Positions 29,369 to 40,231 of a stretch of 64,000 nt of DNA are shown piece by piece; positions within the stretch are counted from its first letter, which is position 1; every line of letters starts with the position of its first letter. The DNA is from Nocardiopsis coralli (GTDB lineage: Bacteria; Actinomycetota; Actinomycetes; Streptosporangiales; Streptosporangiaceae). The stretch lies in the NCBI RefSeq assembly GCF_014892575.1, contig NZ_JADBGI010000008.1, positions 124,001-188,000 of the forward strand. Direction: 5' to 3'. Position numbers and translations under genes: made by a program. A model generated the notes under the pieces. The model saw only the letters and a list, made by a program, of their open reading frames with translations. It was not told the DNA's origin and did no database searches.

Positions 29369-30004
29369 GTGCACTCCCCTTCCCCTGTCGAACGTCTGCG
29401 CACCTCGGGTGTCATCAGCCTGGAGGGCGGCGAGTTCGACCTCGAGAACAACGTGTGGATCGTCGGTGACGACGAGAGCGCCGTGGTCATCGACGCCTCG
29501 CACGACCACGAGGAGATCGCACGGGGTCTCGGCGACCGCGAGCTCATGGCGATCGTCTGCACCCACGGGCACAGCGATCACGTCAACGCCGCGGCCGACC
29601 TCGCAGACCTGACCGACTCCCCGATCCTGCTGCACCCCGACGACACCGAGCTGTGGCACCACGTGCACCCGGGGCGCGAGCCCGACGCCCCGCTGCTGCA
29701 CGGCGAGATGCTGCGCGCCGGCGACGTCGAGCTGCAGGTGCTGCACACCCCGGGGCACACCCCGGGCGGCGTGTGCCTGTACGCGCCGGAGCTGTCGACG
29801 GTCTTCACCGGGGACACCCTGTTCCCCGGCGGCCCGGGCGCCACGGGCCAGGCCTTCTCCGACTTCCCGCGGATCATCGCCTCGATCCGCGACCACCTGG
29901 TCACCCTGCCCGGCGACACCGTCGTGCACCCGGGCCACGGTGAGTCCACGACCATCGCGGAGGCGGCCGAGAACCTCGAGGTGTGGGCCAGCCGCGGGTT
30001 CTGA
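29369..30004 (+). CDS. MBL-fold metallo-hydrolase (glyoxalase II-like)
   Basis: A 211-residue metallo-beta-lactamase-fold enzyme. The zinc signature THGHSDHVN, then LHTPGHTPGGVCLY, FTGDTLFPGGPG and HPGHGESTTI supply the metal His and Asp residues of two sites. FDLENNVWIVGDDESAVVIDA is the N-terminal beta strand typical of thioester hydrolases in this group. Candidate substrates include S-acyl mycothiol or another thioester, but this cannot be fixed from sequence. The GTG at 29369 was chosen because upstream sequence is the repeat flank. Only 12 bases separate its stop from that of the converging AlkC-like gene. Confidence 0.88.
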   Translation: MHSPSPVERLRTSGVISLEGGEFDLENNVWIVGDDESAVVIDASHDHEEIARGLGDRELMAIVCTHGHSDHVNAAADLADLTDSPILLHPDDTELWHHVHPGREPDAPLLHGEMLRAGDVELQVLHTPGHTPGGVCLYAPELSTVFTGDTLFPGGPGATGQAFSDFPRIIASIRDHLVTLPGDTVVHPGHGESTTIAEAAENLEVWASRGF

Positions 30005-30016
30005 TCCCGCCGACCC

Positions 30017-31138
30017 TCACACGCGCAGTTCGAACCCGCCCGACGCCTTGATCACCCCGTTGACCTGCACCTCCACCAGGTGCTCACCGGGGTGGTACGT
30101 GCGTGTGGTGATCGGCCGGATCGCGTGGCGCTTGCGCAGCGTGCGGCTCTGCCCGGCCGGGAGCTCCACGCGGGTCCACTTGAAGACCTTCGGGCTGCGG
30201 GCACCGTTGGCGCGCACGTGGTGCACGACGTGGTCCACGACGACCGTGTGCGCCCGGGTGTCGGTGTTGGTGAGTTCGACCTCCAGGGTCAGGGTCCCGC
30301 CCAGGTCCAGCACGTGCGGGCTCACGGCGAGGCCCTGAGCGACGACGTGTTCGCCGCCGGTCGCACCCAGCAGCGCCAACGCCCGCGGGTCGCCCTTCTT
30401 GACCAGGGTGCGCAGCGCGTGCTTGACGATCCGGGCGGTCTCGGGGGTGGGGCTCTCCCGCGTCCACCGTTCGGCCACGTCCAGCACGAGGCCCGGGTGG
30501 TCGCGCGCGATGTCGTTGAGGTTGTTCGCCACCGACGTGCGCACGTAGGCCGACGGGTCGCTGCGCAGCGGTTCCAGGACCTCCAGCACCGGGGCCGGGT
30601 CGGCGATGAACTCCGCCAGGTGGGAGGCCCACGGCAGCCGCGGCCGGATCCCCTCGCTCGCGAACCGGCGCACGTGCTCGTCGGCGTCCAGGGCACTGGC
30701 GCGCATGAGCGCCATGGTCGCCTCGGGGTGGCGCCGCACGAAGGGGCGGACCGCGAACTCGCTGGTGTGGCGTTTGGTGATCCCGACCAGGGCCGGGAAC
30801 GAGGCCTGCGGGTGATCGGTCCCGTACTCCTCCACGAACCGCGCCACCGGCATGAGCAGGTACCGGTCGTGGAAGGTGTCCTCGTCGTCACCGAGCCGCA
30901 GGTGCAGGGACTCCACGAGGATCCCGACCGCCTCGGCGTAGCTCTCCGGAAGCCGGCCGCGCAGCCCCTCGGCCATCACCAGCACCCGGTCCTTGAGTTC
31001 CAGCGGACCCACCCGGGAGGCGACCTCGGCGGCGTAACCGTCCACGTCGAAGGCCGGGTGGATCACGCGGATGCGCTCTCCCAGCCGCCGCGCGGACGCG
31101 CCGTCGAAGTGCCGCTTGAAACTGGTGTCCTCGGCCAT
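30017..31138 (-). CDS. AlkC-type DNA alkylation repair glycosylase
   Basis: A 373-residue HEAT-like-repeat protein similar to AlkC. Residues ~1-260 show the repeat pattern (FKRHFDGASARRLGERI, FPALVGITKRHTSEFAVRPFVRRHPEAT, VRRFASEGIRPRLPWA, VRTSVANNLNDIARDHP, IVKHALRTLVKKGD). Residues ~270-373 form an all-beta, Ig-like extension (LDLGGTLTLEVELTNTDTRAHTVVVDHVVHHVRANG) known in one AlkC subgroup. AlkC enzymes excise 3-methyladenine and 3-methylcytosine from DNA. GGAGAACAGGGGCC precedes the ATG at 31138. It stands alone. Confidence 0.87.
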   Translation of the reverse strand: MAEDTSFKRHFDGASARRLGERIRVIHPAFDVDGYAAEVASRVGPLELKDRVLVMAEGLRGRLPESYAEAVGILVESLHLRLGDDEDTFHDRYLLMPVARFVEEYGTDHPQASFPALVGITKRHTSEFAVRPFVRRHPEATMALMRASALDADEHVRRFASEGIRPRLPWASHLAEFIADPAPVLEVLEPLRSDPSAYVRTSVANNLNDIARDHPGLVLDVAERWTRESPTPETARIVKHALRTLVKKGDPRALALLGATGGEHVVAQGLAVSPHVLDLGGTLTLEVELTNTDTRAHTVVVDHVVHHVRANGARSPKVFKWTRVELPAGQSRTLRKRHAIRPITTRTYHPGEHLVEVQVNGVIKASGGFELRV

Positions 31139-31550
31139 GGCCCCTGTTCTCCCTGTCGCACCGGCCCGCTCGCGCCCGGCCGGGCCGCAACCCCGGCCGG
31201 GCGCCACGACGCTACCCCGGACCACCGACAGAAGGGGCCCGGTTCACCCGTCCTCGGCGGGCCGCAGGCCCTTGCCATCACGGGTCGGTCGCCGAAGGTG
31301 CCGACGGGCCTCCACAGGCCCGGACCGACCAGCGGGTGCCGGCCGCGAACCACGGGACGGCTTGAAGATCGCCCGGCCGAGGCGTAGACGCCCATGGCGC
31401 CGCCGTGGTGGCGGATCGACCGTGGCGCCGACCTGGCAGGTCCTGCCGCCGCGGCCGGCGTGGGCCGCCGGCCGCGGCGGTCTCCGTATGACCGGTCGGA
31501 CCGGCGCCGAAGGCGCCGCAACCGCGGCCGACCCGGTCAGCCTGCCCGGT
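31139..31550. other. Non-coding gap rich in inverted repeats
   Basis: No gene is supported. Besides the perfect hairpin at 31446-31480, shorter palindromes are visible (GGCGCC...GGCGCC near 31398-31435, ACCGGTCGGACCGG near 31491-31504). These probably serve termination of the converging-in strand sdhB gene. The first part (31139-31250) is the upstream region of the AlkC-like gene. Confidence 0.4.
31446..31480 (-). terminator. Terminator of the Sdh1 operon
   Basis: CCGCCGCGGCCGG pairs perfectly with CCGGCCGCGGCGG around a 9-base loop, 70 bases beyond the sdhB stop codon on the minus strand. Confidence 0.65.
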
Positions 31551-32345
31551 TCACTCCTCCTCGGCGGGGCGCCGGGTGTTGGGCACGATCGGGGTGTCCT
31601 TCGGACGCCGCCCGATGGTGTTGCCCAGCCACACCAGCGGGTCGTACTTGCGGTCGGCCACCCGCTCCTTGAGGGGGATCAGCGCGTTGTCGGTGATCCG
31701 GATGCCCTCGGGGCACACCTCGGTGCAGCACTTGGTGATGTTGCAGTACCCCATGCCGAACTCGTCCTGGGCGATCTGCCTCCGGTCGGCGGTGTCCTCC
31801 GGGTGCATCTCCAGCTCGGCCACGCGCATGAGGTACCGCGGCCCGGAGAAGTGCTCCTTGTTCTCCTCGTGGTCGCGGATCACGTGGCACACGTTGTTGC
31901 ACAGGAAGCACTCGATGCACTTGCGGAACTCCTGTGAGCGTTCCACGTCCTGCTGCTGCATCCGGAAGTCCCCGGGCGAGGTCTTCGGGTCCGGGGTGAA
32001 CGCCGGGATCTCGCGGGCCTTCTCGTAGTTGTACGAGACGTCGCAGACCAGGTCCCGCACGACCGGGAAGGTCCGCATCGGGGTGACGGTGACGGTCTCG
32101 TCGGGCCCGAACACGCTCATGCGGGTCATGCACGACAGCCGCGGCATCCCGTTGATCTCCACCGAGCACGAGCCGCACTTGCCGGCCTTGCAGTTCCACC
32201 GCACGGCCAGGTCCGGGACCTGGGTGGCCTGGAGCCGGTGGAGCACGTCGAGCACCACCTCGCCCTCGTTGACCTCGACCGTGTAGTCGGTGAGTTCCCC
32301 GTTCTCCCCGGAACCGCGCCACACGCGGAAGGTGCGTTCGGTCAT
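31551..32345 (-). CDS. sdhB: Succinate dehydrogenase iron-sulfur subunit, Sdh1 type
   Basis: A 264-residue iron-sulfur protein of complex II. CKAGKCGSCSVEING plus an upstream Cys bind the [2Fe-2S] centre. CIECFLCNNVCH and CNITKCCTEVCPEGI bind the [4Fe-4S] and third centres. It carries electrons from the flavoprotein to the membrane anchor. Its ATG overlaps the sdhA stop (ATGA) and GAGGAG precedes it. Gene order anchor-flavoprotein-FeS and sequence style match M. tuberculosis Rv0249c-Rv0247c (Sdh1). It ends in a charged tail (PAEEE). Confidence 0.93.
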   Translation of the reverse strand: MTERTFRVWRGSGENGELTDYTVEVNEGEVVLDVLHRLQATQVPDLAVRWNCKAGKCGSCSVEINGMPRLSCMTRMSVFGPDETVTVTPMRTFPVVRDLVCDVSYNYEKAREIPAFTPDPKTSPGDFRMQQQDVERSQEFRKCIECFLCNNVCHVIRDHEENKEHFSGPRYLMRVAELEMHPEDTADRRQIAQDEFGMGYCNITKCCTEVCPEGIRITDNALIPLKERVADRKYDPLVWLGNTIGRRPKDTPIVPNTRRPAEEE

Positions 32346-34225
32346 GACAGCTCCTCCTCGGTGAGGTACTTGGCGAGTTCGTCGTCGTCGAAGAGCGCGA
32401 GCAGCTCGGACGGGATCCCGGCCAGCGGCTGCCTGGTCAGCGAAACCCCGTCGTCGCCGTGGCGCGCTGCGAGGTTGACCTTCCGCCACTGCGGCGACAT
32501 CTCCGGGTGGTCGTCGCGGGTGTGCCCGCCCCGGGACTCGGTGCGTTCCAGAGCAGCGAGCGTCACCGCCTCCGACACCAGCACCATGTTCGGCAGCGCC
32601 AACGCCAGGTGCCAGCCCGGGTTGTACACACGGTCACCGGGCGCGCTGAGCATGTCGGTGCGTTCCCGCATCCGCGCGAGGCGTTCCAGGGCCTCCTCCA
32701 TCTCCGGGCCCTTGCGCACGATCCCGACCAGGTCGTTCATGGTCTCCTGCAGTTCGGTGTGCACGGTGTAGGGGTTGACCCCCTGCCCCTGCTTGAGCGG
32801 GGCCAGGGCCCGCGCGAGCGACGCCGAGGCGCGCTCCTCCGACACCCCGGAGCCCTGGTGGTCGTCGGCCCGGGCGGCGGCGCCCAGACCGGCGCGCCGG
32901 CCGAACACCAGCAGGTCGGACAGCGAGTTGCCGCCCAGCCGGTTGGAACCGTGCATGCCCCCGGCCACCTCGCCCGCGGCGAAGAGGCCGGGCACGTCGG
33001 AGGCGCCGGTCTCGGCCTCCACCCGCACCCCGCCCATGACGTAGTGGCAGGTGGGGCCGACCTCCATGGGTTCGGCGGTGATGTCGACGTCGGCCAGCTC
33101 CTTGAACTGGTGGTGCATCGACGGCAGGCGTTTGTGGATCTCCTCGGCCGGCATCCGCGTGGACACGTCGAGGAACACCCCGCCGTGGGGCGAGCCCCGG
33201 CCCTCCTTGACCTCGGTGTTGATGGCGCGGGCGACCTCGTCGCGGGGCAGCAGCTCCGGCGGGCGGCGGTTGTTCGACGGGTCCTCGTACCACCCGTCCG
33301 CCTCGGCCTCGGTCTCGGCGTACTGGGCGCGGAAGACGTCCGGCACGTAACCGAACATGAACCGCTCGCCCTCGGAGTTGCGCAGCACCCCGCCGTCGCC
33401 GCGCACCGACTCGGTGACGAGGATGCCGCGCACCGACGGCGGCCACACCATCCCGGTCGGGTGGAACTGCACGAACTCCATGTTGATGAGCGAGGCCCCG
33501 GCGCGCAGGGCCAGCGCGTGCCCGTCGCCGGTGTACTCCCACGAGTTGGACGTGGTGCTGAACGCCTTGCCGATCCCGCCGGTGGCCAGCACGACCGAGG
33601 GCGCCTCGAACAGCACGAAACCCCCGTCGACGCGGCGGTACCCGAACGCGCCCGCGATCGCGCCACTGTCGTCGGTGACCAGCTCGGTCACGGCGGTTTC
33701 GGCGAAGACCTGCAGCATGGCGTCGGGGTCGCCGAGCTCGGCGGCGTCGGCCTGTTGCAGGGCCACGACCCGCTGTTGCAGGGTCCGGATCATCTCCAGC
33801 CCGGTGCGGTCGCCGACGTGGGCCAGCCGCGGGTACTCGTGGCCGCCGAAGTTGCGCTGGCTGATGCGGCCGTCGCCGGTGCGGTCGAACAGCGCGCCCC
33901 AGTACTCGAGTTCGAGGATCCGGTCGGGGGCCTCGCGGGCGTGCAGTTCGGCCATGCGCGGGTCGTTGAGGAACTTGCCGCCGCGGATCGTGTCGCGGAA
34001 GTGGGTGTGCCAGGTGTCGTCGGCGTTGGTGTTGCCCAGGGCCGCGGCCGCGCCGCCCTCCGCCATGACGGTGTGGGCCTTGCCGAAGAGCGACTTGGAG
34101 ATGACGGCGGTGCGTTTGCCCTGCTCGCGGGCGGCGATCGCGGCGCGGAGCCCGGCTCCGCCCGCACCGATGACCACCACGTCGTAGCGGTACCGGGTGA
34201 TGTCGGCCTCGGGTGTGGGGGGCAT
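32342..34225 (-). CDS. sdhA: Succinate dehydrogenase flavoprotein subunit, Sdh1 type
   Basis: A 627-residue flavoprotein oxidising succinate to fumarate. YDVVVIGAGGAGLRAAIAA binds FAD. KAHTVMAEGGAAAALGN includes the His for covalent FAD attachment. FVQFHPTGMVWP, ESVRGDGGVLRNSEGERFM and MHGSNRLGGNSL carry active-site His and Arg residues. The covalent-FAD motif reads AEGG rather than the AAQGG of the second copy at 37075, and overall similarity is low, so these are different Sdh lineages rather than a recent duplication. GGAGGAAAGG precedes the ATG at 34225. Confidence 0.95.
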   Translation of the reverse strand: MPPTPEADITRYRYDVVVIGAGGAGLRAAIAAREQGKRTAVISKSLFGKAHTVMAEGGAAAALGNTNADDTWHTHFRDTIRGGKFLNDPRMAELHAREAPDRILELEYWGALFDRTGDGRISQRNFGGHEYPRLAHVGDRTGLEMIRTLQQRVVALQQADAAELGDPDAMLQVFAETAVTELVTDDSGAIAGAFGYRRVDGGFVLFEAPSVVLATGGIGKAFSTTSNSWEYTGDGHALALRAGASLINMEFVQFHPTGMVWPPSVRGILVTESVRGDGGVLRNSEGERFMFGYVPDVFRAQYAETEAEADGWYEDPSNNRRPPELLPRDEVARAINTEVKEGRGSPHGGVFLDVSTRMPAEEIHKRLPSMHHQFKELADVDITAEPMEVGPTCHYVMGGVRVEAETGASDVPGLFAAGEVAGGMHGSNRLGGNSLSDLLVFGRRAGLGAAARADDHQGSGVSEERASASLARALAPLKQGQGVNPYTVHTELQETMNDLVGIVRKGPEMEEALERLARMRERTDMLSAPGDRVYNPGWHLALALPNMVLVSEAVTLAALERTESRGGHTRDDHPEMSPQWRKVNLAARHGDDGVSLTRQPLAGIPSELLALFDDDELAKYLTEEELS

Positions 34226-34266
34226 GTGTGCCTTTCCTCCGTGGACTCGGGTGCGGGCCCGGTGCG

Positions 34267-35073
34267 TCAGTTGAAGAGGCGCAGGTCGGTGATGGTCCCG
34301 CTCGCCATGAGCGAGACGTAGAAGTCCGTGGTCATGAGGGTGGCGATGCTGAGCCAGCCGAACAGCATGTGCCGGCTGTTGAGCACCGAGATGCGCGACC
34401 ACAGCCAGTAGCGGACGGGGTGCTTGCCGAAGCTCTTGAGCCGGCCGCCCATGACGTGGCGGCAGGAGTGGCAGCCGAGGGTGTAGGCCCAGAGCATGAG
34501 CACGTTGACGAACATGATGATGTTGCCCAGCCCCACGCCGAAGCCGCCGTCGGTGCCGTGGAAGAAGGGGACCGCCATGTCCCACGTGTTGATGAGCGTG
34601 ATGGCGACGACGAGGTAGAAGAAGTACCGGTGGCCGTTCTGGCCGAGCATCAGCGGCCGCGTCTCGCCGGTGTAGGTGCGGTGGGGTTCCTGCACGGCGC
34701 AGGCGGTGGGCGCCTGCCAGATCGAGCGGTAGTAGGCCTTGCGGTAGTAGTAGCAGGTCACGCGGAACAGCAGCAGGATCGGCAGGCTGAGCAGCGCGTA
34801 GGGGACCAGCGGCGGGAACTCGACCGGGATCCGGCCGAAGAGCGAGGCCTCGGGTACGCACTGCGCCGCCAGACACGGCGAGTAGAACGGCGTCAGGTAG
34901 TGGTACTCACCGACCCAGTAGTGGTCCTGCTGGAAGACGCGTGCGGTCGCGTAGACGACGAAGGCGGCCAGACCCAGTGTCGTGAGCACGGGGCCGAGCC
35001 ACCATCGGTCGGTCCGGAGGGTTCGTCGGGGGATACGGGCCCGCCCGGTGTGCGGGCTGCGAGTGGACGTCAC
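34267..35073 (-). CDS. sdhC: Succinate dehydrogenase membrane anchor, Sdh1 type
   Basis: A 268-residue membrane protein, the first gene of the Sdh1 operon. About five helices are visible: ~24-42, ~87-105 (PYALLSLPILLLFRVTCYYY), ~145-163 (FFYLVVAITLINTWDMAV), ~180-198 (IIMFVNVLMLWAYTLGCHSCRH) and ~232-252. It is like mycobacterial Rv0249c and unlike the b558-type anchor at 36373. Whether it binds haem or transfers electrons directly to menaquinone cannot be told. CHSCRH near residue 200 is a striking Cys/His cluster that might hold a metal. The GTG at 35073 has GGAGGTGGAG upstream. Confidence 0.87.
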   Translation of the reverse strand: MTSTRSPHTGRARIPRRTLRTDRWWLGPVLTTLGLAAFVVYATARVFQQDHYWVGEYHYLTPFYSPCLAAQCVPEASLFGRIPVEFPPLVPYALLSLPILLLFRVTCYYYRKAYYRSIWQAPTACAVQEPHRTYTGETRPLMLGQNGHRYFFYLVVAITLINTWDMAVPFFHGTDGGFGVGLGNIIMFVNVLMLWAYTLGCHSCRHVMGGRLKSFGKHPVRYWLWSRISVLNSRHMLFGWLSIATLMTTDFYVSLMASGTITDLRLFN

Positions 35074-35290
35074 CGTGGTCTCCACCTCCTGGCGAATCGA
35101 TCCAGGAGGCCACGGTAAGGCTCTGTGATCGCGGTCACACCACGAGTTCCGAGAAAACCTCGGGAAATCAGTGTGACATGGGCCACCGTTGACACCCGTT
35201 CTGTGTCGTGGGCGCGGTGGTCGGTCGCGGGTGTCCCGAGGGGTGATTCGGTCGGGGTCGGTCGGCCTTGCCGCGGTAGGCGCGGACGGG

Positions 35291-36292
35291 TCAGAGCTCG
35301 CCGTCGGTGTCCTCGTCCGGCAGCGACAACCGGCTCCGGTCCGGCGCACCCGCGTCCGCGGCCGAGATGAGCACCTCGAGGTCCGGTCCCAGCTCGTCCG
35401 GCGCCAGGTCCAACAGGTAGGTGTTCAGGTGGCGCCGGAACGCCTCCGCCGAGTGGGAGGGCTCCACGTCCCGCCGCCGCGCCAGCGCCACGGTGCGCAG
35501 GAGCCGGGGCCGCGCCAACGGGGTCCCGCGCAGGCCCGGGCGGCTCTTGAGCACCATGCTCGGCACCACGGCCAGGCCCAGCCCGGCCTCCACGAAACGC
35601 AGGACCGCGTCCATCTCCCCGCCCTCGACCGCGAGCTCGGGCTCGAACCCGGCGGCGCGGCAGGCCCGCAGCGTCGCCTCGCGCACGTCGTAACCCCGCC
35701 GGAACATCACCAGCGGGCGTTCGCGCAGTTCGGTGATGCGCATCGAGGCCCGGCCGTTGGGGGAGGGGTCGGCCATCGAGCTCGCCACCACGAGGTTCTC
35801 CCGCAGGATCGGGGTGGTGATGAAGTCCGGGTCGCTGCTCTGCAGGGGCAGGATGATCAGCGCCAGGTCCAGCTCACCGCGGCCGAGGTCCCGGATCAGG
35901 TCGCGAGAGCCGCTCTCCTCCACGTGCAGTTCGATGCCGGGGTAGCGGGTGTGGAAGTCGGCAAGGACGTCGGCGAGCAGCCCCGCGCAGAGGGAGGGCG
36001 TCGCGCCGAGCCGTACCCGCCCGCGGCGCACGCCGGCCAGCTCTGCCACCTCGCGGCGGGCCGTCTCCAGGTCGGTCAGCATGCGCTGGGCCAGGGGAAG
36101 CAAGGCCTCCCCGGCCGGCGTGAGTGTGATGTTCCCCCTGGCACGACTGAATAACGGCGCACCCAACTCGCGCTCAAGGGCACGAATCTGTTTGCTCAAG
36201 CTCGGCTGTGCGACGCGTGAAAGCTCGGCTGCGCGGGTGAAATGGCGCGTGCGGGCCACAGCGACGAAGTACGAGAGCTGTTGGAACTGCAT
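35291..36292 (-). CDS. LysR family transcriptional regulator
   Basis: A 333-residue LysR protein. The N-terminal helix-turn-helix is plain (QLSYFVAVARTRHFTRAAELSRVAQPSLSKQIRALERELG, residues 5-44), followed by a linker helix and the periplasmic-binding-like effector domain (~90-300). The acidic tail (SLPDEDTDGEL) is unusual. It lies between two succinate dehydrogenase operons: divergent from the b558-type operon (start 36373) and upstream of the Sdh1 operon in the same direction. It therefore probably senses a TCA intermediate and controls one or both; this is inference from position. Confidence 0.92.
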   Translation of the reverse strand: MQFQQLSYFVAVARTRHFTRAAELSRVAQPSLSKQIRALERELGAPLFSRARGNITLTPAGEALLPLAQRMLTDLETARREVAELAGVRRGRVRLGATPSLCAGLLADVLADFHTRYPGIELHVEESGSRDLIRDLGRGELDLALIILPLQSSDPDFITTPILRENLVVASSMADPSPNGRASMRITELRERPLVMFRRGYDVREATLRACRAAGFEPELAVEGGEMDAVLRFVEAGLGLAVVPSMVLKSRPGLRGTPLARPRLLRTVALARRRDVEPSHSAEAFRRHLNTYLLDLAPDELGPDLEVLISAADAGAPDRSRLSLPDEDTDGEL

Positions 36293-36294
36293 GC

Positions 36295-36315
36295 TCCATA
36301 GCTTACGGCTATGGA
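36295..36315. promoter_or_regulatory. LysR-type dyad operator
   Basis: A perfect inverted repeat, TCCATAGC-N5-GCTATGGA, contains the LysR T-N11-A core (TAGCTTACGGCTA). It begins two bases upstream of the LysR start codon and lies about 20-40 bases upstream of the sdhC promoter, the usual place for LysR autoregulation plus divergent activation. Confidence 0.75.
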
Positions 36316-36333
36316 CACCAGGGTCCTGATGAC

Positions 36334-36362
36334 TTGGACGTCGGTCTTAACTCGAATTTAAA
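36334..36362 (+). promoter_or_regulatory. Promoter of the b558-type sdh operon
   Basis: TTGGAC (36334-36339) and TTTAAA (36357-36362) are separated by 17 bases. The predicted transcript start (~36369) lies about 4 bases before the GTG at 36373, so the sdhC mRNA is probably leaderless. Confidence 0.6.
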
Positions 36363-36372
36363 GTGGCAGGCT

Positions 36373-37074
36373 GTGGCGAACAGTACCTTGACCAAGAAGC
36401 GGTCTACGGCCTACGGGTCCACGGTGGCGCTCAAGTCAGCGATGGCTGTCACCGGTGCGGTCCTCGTGCTGTATTTGATCGCGCACATGTACGGCAACCT
36501 GAAAGTCTTCTCGGGCCAGGAGGCCTTCGACGGCTATGCCCACGGCCTCCGCGAGCTGGGCTACCCGTTGCTGCCCGAAGAAGGATTCCTGTGGGTCTTC
36601 CGCCTCGTCCTCCTGGCGAGCGTCCTGATCCACATCTACTCCGCGGCGGTCCTGACGATCCGCGCGCGCAAGGCACGCACGCAGCGTTATGTGGTGACGA
36701 AGCGGGTGCAGCGCACCTACTCCTCCTACACCATGCGGTGGGGCGGCGTGCTGATCGCGCTCTTCGTCGTCTTCCACATCCTGCACCTGACGGTGAACGC
36801 CATCGCTCCGGGCGGTGCCTCCGACAGCCCTTACGAGCGGCTCGTCAACGGCTTCCAGCCCGAGTTCTGGTACGTGACGCTCTTCTACGTCGCGGCCGTC
36901 ATCGCCGTGGGCTTCCACCTGCGGCACGGCATCTGGAGCGGGATGGCGACGCTGGGCCTCAACAAGGCGAGCCGCCAGGGCAAGATCAACGCTGCTGCAG
37001 TGGGCATCGCGCTGATCGTGACCGTCGGCTTCCTGCTTCCGCCGCTGGCGGTCACCTTTGGACTGGTGGGTTAA
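36373..37074 (+). CDS. sdhC: Succinate dehydrogenase cytochrome b subunit (b558 family)
   Basis: A 233-residue membrane anchor of the single-polypeptide b558 family (as in Bacillus and Corynebacterium), with five helices and haem-ligand His residues: LYLIAHMYGNLKVFSG, VLIHIYSAAVL, VVFHILHLTVNAI, VGFHLRHGIWSG. The family uses menaquinone and usually two haems b. The GTG at 36373 is preferred; the earlier in-frame TTG at 36334 is part of the -35 box. Translation of sdhA begins immediately at its stop codon. Confidence 0.93.
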   Translation: MANSTLTKKRSTAYGSTVALKSAMAVTGAVLVLYLIAHMYGNLKVFSGQEAFDGYAHGLRELGYPLLPEEGFLWVFRLVLLASVLIHIYSAAVLTIRARKARTQRYVVTKRVQRTYSSYTMRWGGVLIALFVVFHILHLTVNAIAPGGASDSPYERLVNGFQPEFWYVTLFYVAAVIAVGFHLRHGIWSGMATLGLNKASRQGKINAAAVGIALIVTVGFLLPPLAVTFGLVG

Positions 37075-39017
<1,943 letters not shown>

Positions 39018-39021
<4 letters not shown>

Positions 39022-39764
39022 ACATCACTCTGCGCGTATGGCGTCAGAAGGGCCGTGACGACGAGGGCCGGATGGTCACCTACAAGCTCACGGACGTCTC
39101 GGCCGACATGTCCTTCCTGGAGATGCTCGACGTTCTCAACGAGAAGCTCACCCTGGAGGGCGAGGAGCCGGTCGCGTTCGACCACGACTGCCGCGAGGGC
39201 ATCTGCGGTGCGTGTGGTGTCGTGATCGACGGCGAGGCGCACGGTCCGGAGCGCACGACCACCTGCCAGCTGCACATGCGCAGCTTCAACGACGGCGACA
39301 CGATCACCGTCGAGCCGTGGCGGGCCAGCGCGTTCCCGGTCGTCAAGGACCTGGTCGTGGACCGCGGTGCGTTCGACCGCATCATCCAGGCGGGCGGCTA
39401 CATCAGCGCCCCGACGGGTACCGCGCCGGACGCCCACGCCAACCCGATCCCGAAGCCGGACGCCGACCGCGCGTTCGACGCCGCGACCTGCATCGGCTGC
39501 GGCGCCTGCGTCGCGGCCTGCCCGAACGCCTCCAGCATGCTGTTCACCGCCGCCAAGGTCACGCACCTGGGCATGCTCCCGCAGGGCCAGCCCGAGCGGG
39601 CCGCCCGCGTGGTGCAGATGGTGAACCAGCAGGACGAGGAGGACTTCGGTGGCTGCACCAACATCGGTGAGTGCGCCGCGGTCTGCCCGAAGGGCATCCC
39701 GCTGGACACGATCTCCCAGCTGAACACCGACCTGCTCGGTTCGCTCAGCAAGGGCGTCGGCTGA
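39018..39764 (+). CDS. sdhB: Succinate dehydrogenase iron-sulfur subunit (b558 type)
   Basis: A 248-residue iron-sulfur subunit, third gene of the operon (GTGA overlap with sdhA). [15 protein letters not shown] and a later TTCQLH Cys hold the [2Fe-2S] centre. [15 protein letters not shown] and [15 protein letters not shown] hold the other clusters. The sequence is clearly different from the Sdh1 subunit at 31551, so each complex has its own complete electron path. It is followed by a hairpin that is one copy of a 45-base repeat. Confidence 0.95.
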
Positions 39765-39785
39765 CACCGGCACCCATAGGGACAC

Positions 39786-39830
39786 GACGAGGGCCGCGCC
39801 CCCTGCGGGGGACGCGGCCCTTCGTCATGG
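39786..39830. repeat. 45-bp direct repeat, copy 1 (terminator hairpin)
   Basis: GACGAGGGCCGCGCCCCC-TGC-GGGGGACGCGGCCC forms a strong stem and is followed by TTCGTC, ideal as the terminator of sdhCAB. Exactly the same 45 bases recur at 40495-40539, so the toxin-antitoxin pair is bracketed by identical copies. Confidence 0.9.
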
Positions 39831-39832
39831 CC

Positions 39833-40231
39833 TCACTCGGTTGTGCTCAGAAGTGTCCTCAACTCTGCAGCGATCGTAGGGACGTCCATGATTTCTCCGG
39901 TGGTCACGGAGATGACCAGGTCGTAGGAGGCGTCGGTCGGCGCAGCTCCCGTTTTCGTGCCATTGAGGCGGAGGAAGGTCTTGGCCGCGACCCAGGCCAA
40001 CCTCTTGTTCCCGTCGTTGAGCGGGTGCCCGATGAGGAGCGACTGCATGAGGGCAGCTGCCTTCTCCCAGAGGTCCGGGTAGGCGTCCTCCCCGAACGCG
40101 GTCGTCTGTGGCCGGACCATGGCTGACTGGAGCTGGCCGGGGTCCCTGAGCCGGGTGGACGCGGGCAGCGCGGCTTCGATGACGGCCAGCAAATCGTTCC
40201 TGGTCAGGTAGCGGACCGCCTCGCCGCTCAC
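39833..40231 (-). CDS. doc: Doc/Fic-family toxin (death-on-curing)
   Basis: A 132-residue Doc-type protein. The Fic signature HPLNDGNKRLAW (variant HxxxDGNKR) carries the phosphate-binding Asn/Lys/Arg. VRYLTRNDLLAVIEAALP and LRDPGQLQSAMVRPQTTAFGEDAYPDLWEKAAALMQSLLIG match Doc. Phage P1 Doc phosphorylates EF-Tu; related proteins use nucleotides for target modification. The GTG at 40231 overlaps the stop of the upstream antitoxin, giving strict coupling. The motif's first His is present, so it is probably active. Confidence 0.9.
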   Translation of the reverse strand: MSGEAVRYLTRNDLLAVIEAALPASTRLRDPGQLQSAMVRPQTTAFGEDAYPDLWEKAAALMQSLLIGHPLNDGNKRLAWVAAKTFLRLNGTKTGAAPTDASYDLVISVTTGEIMDVPTIAAELRTLLSTTE

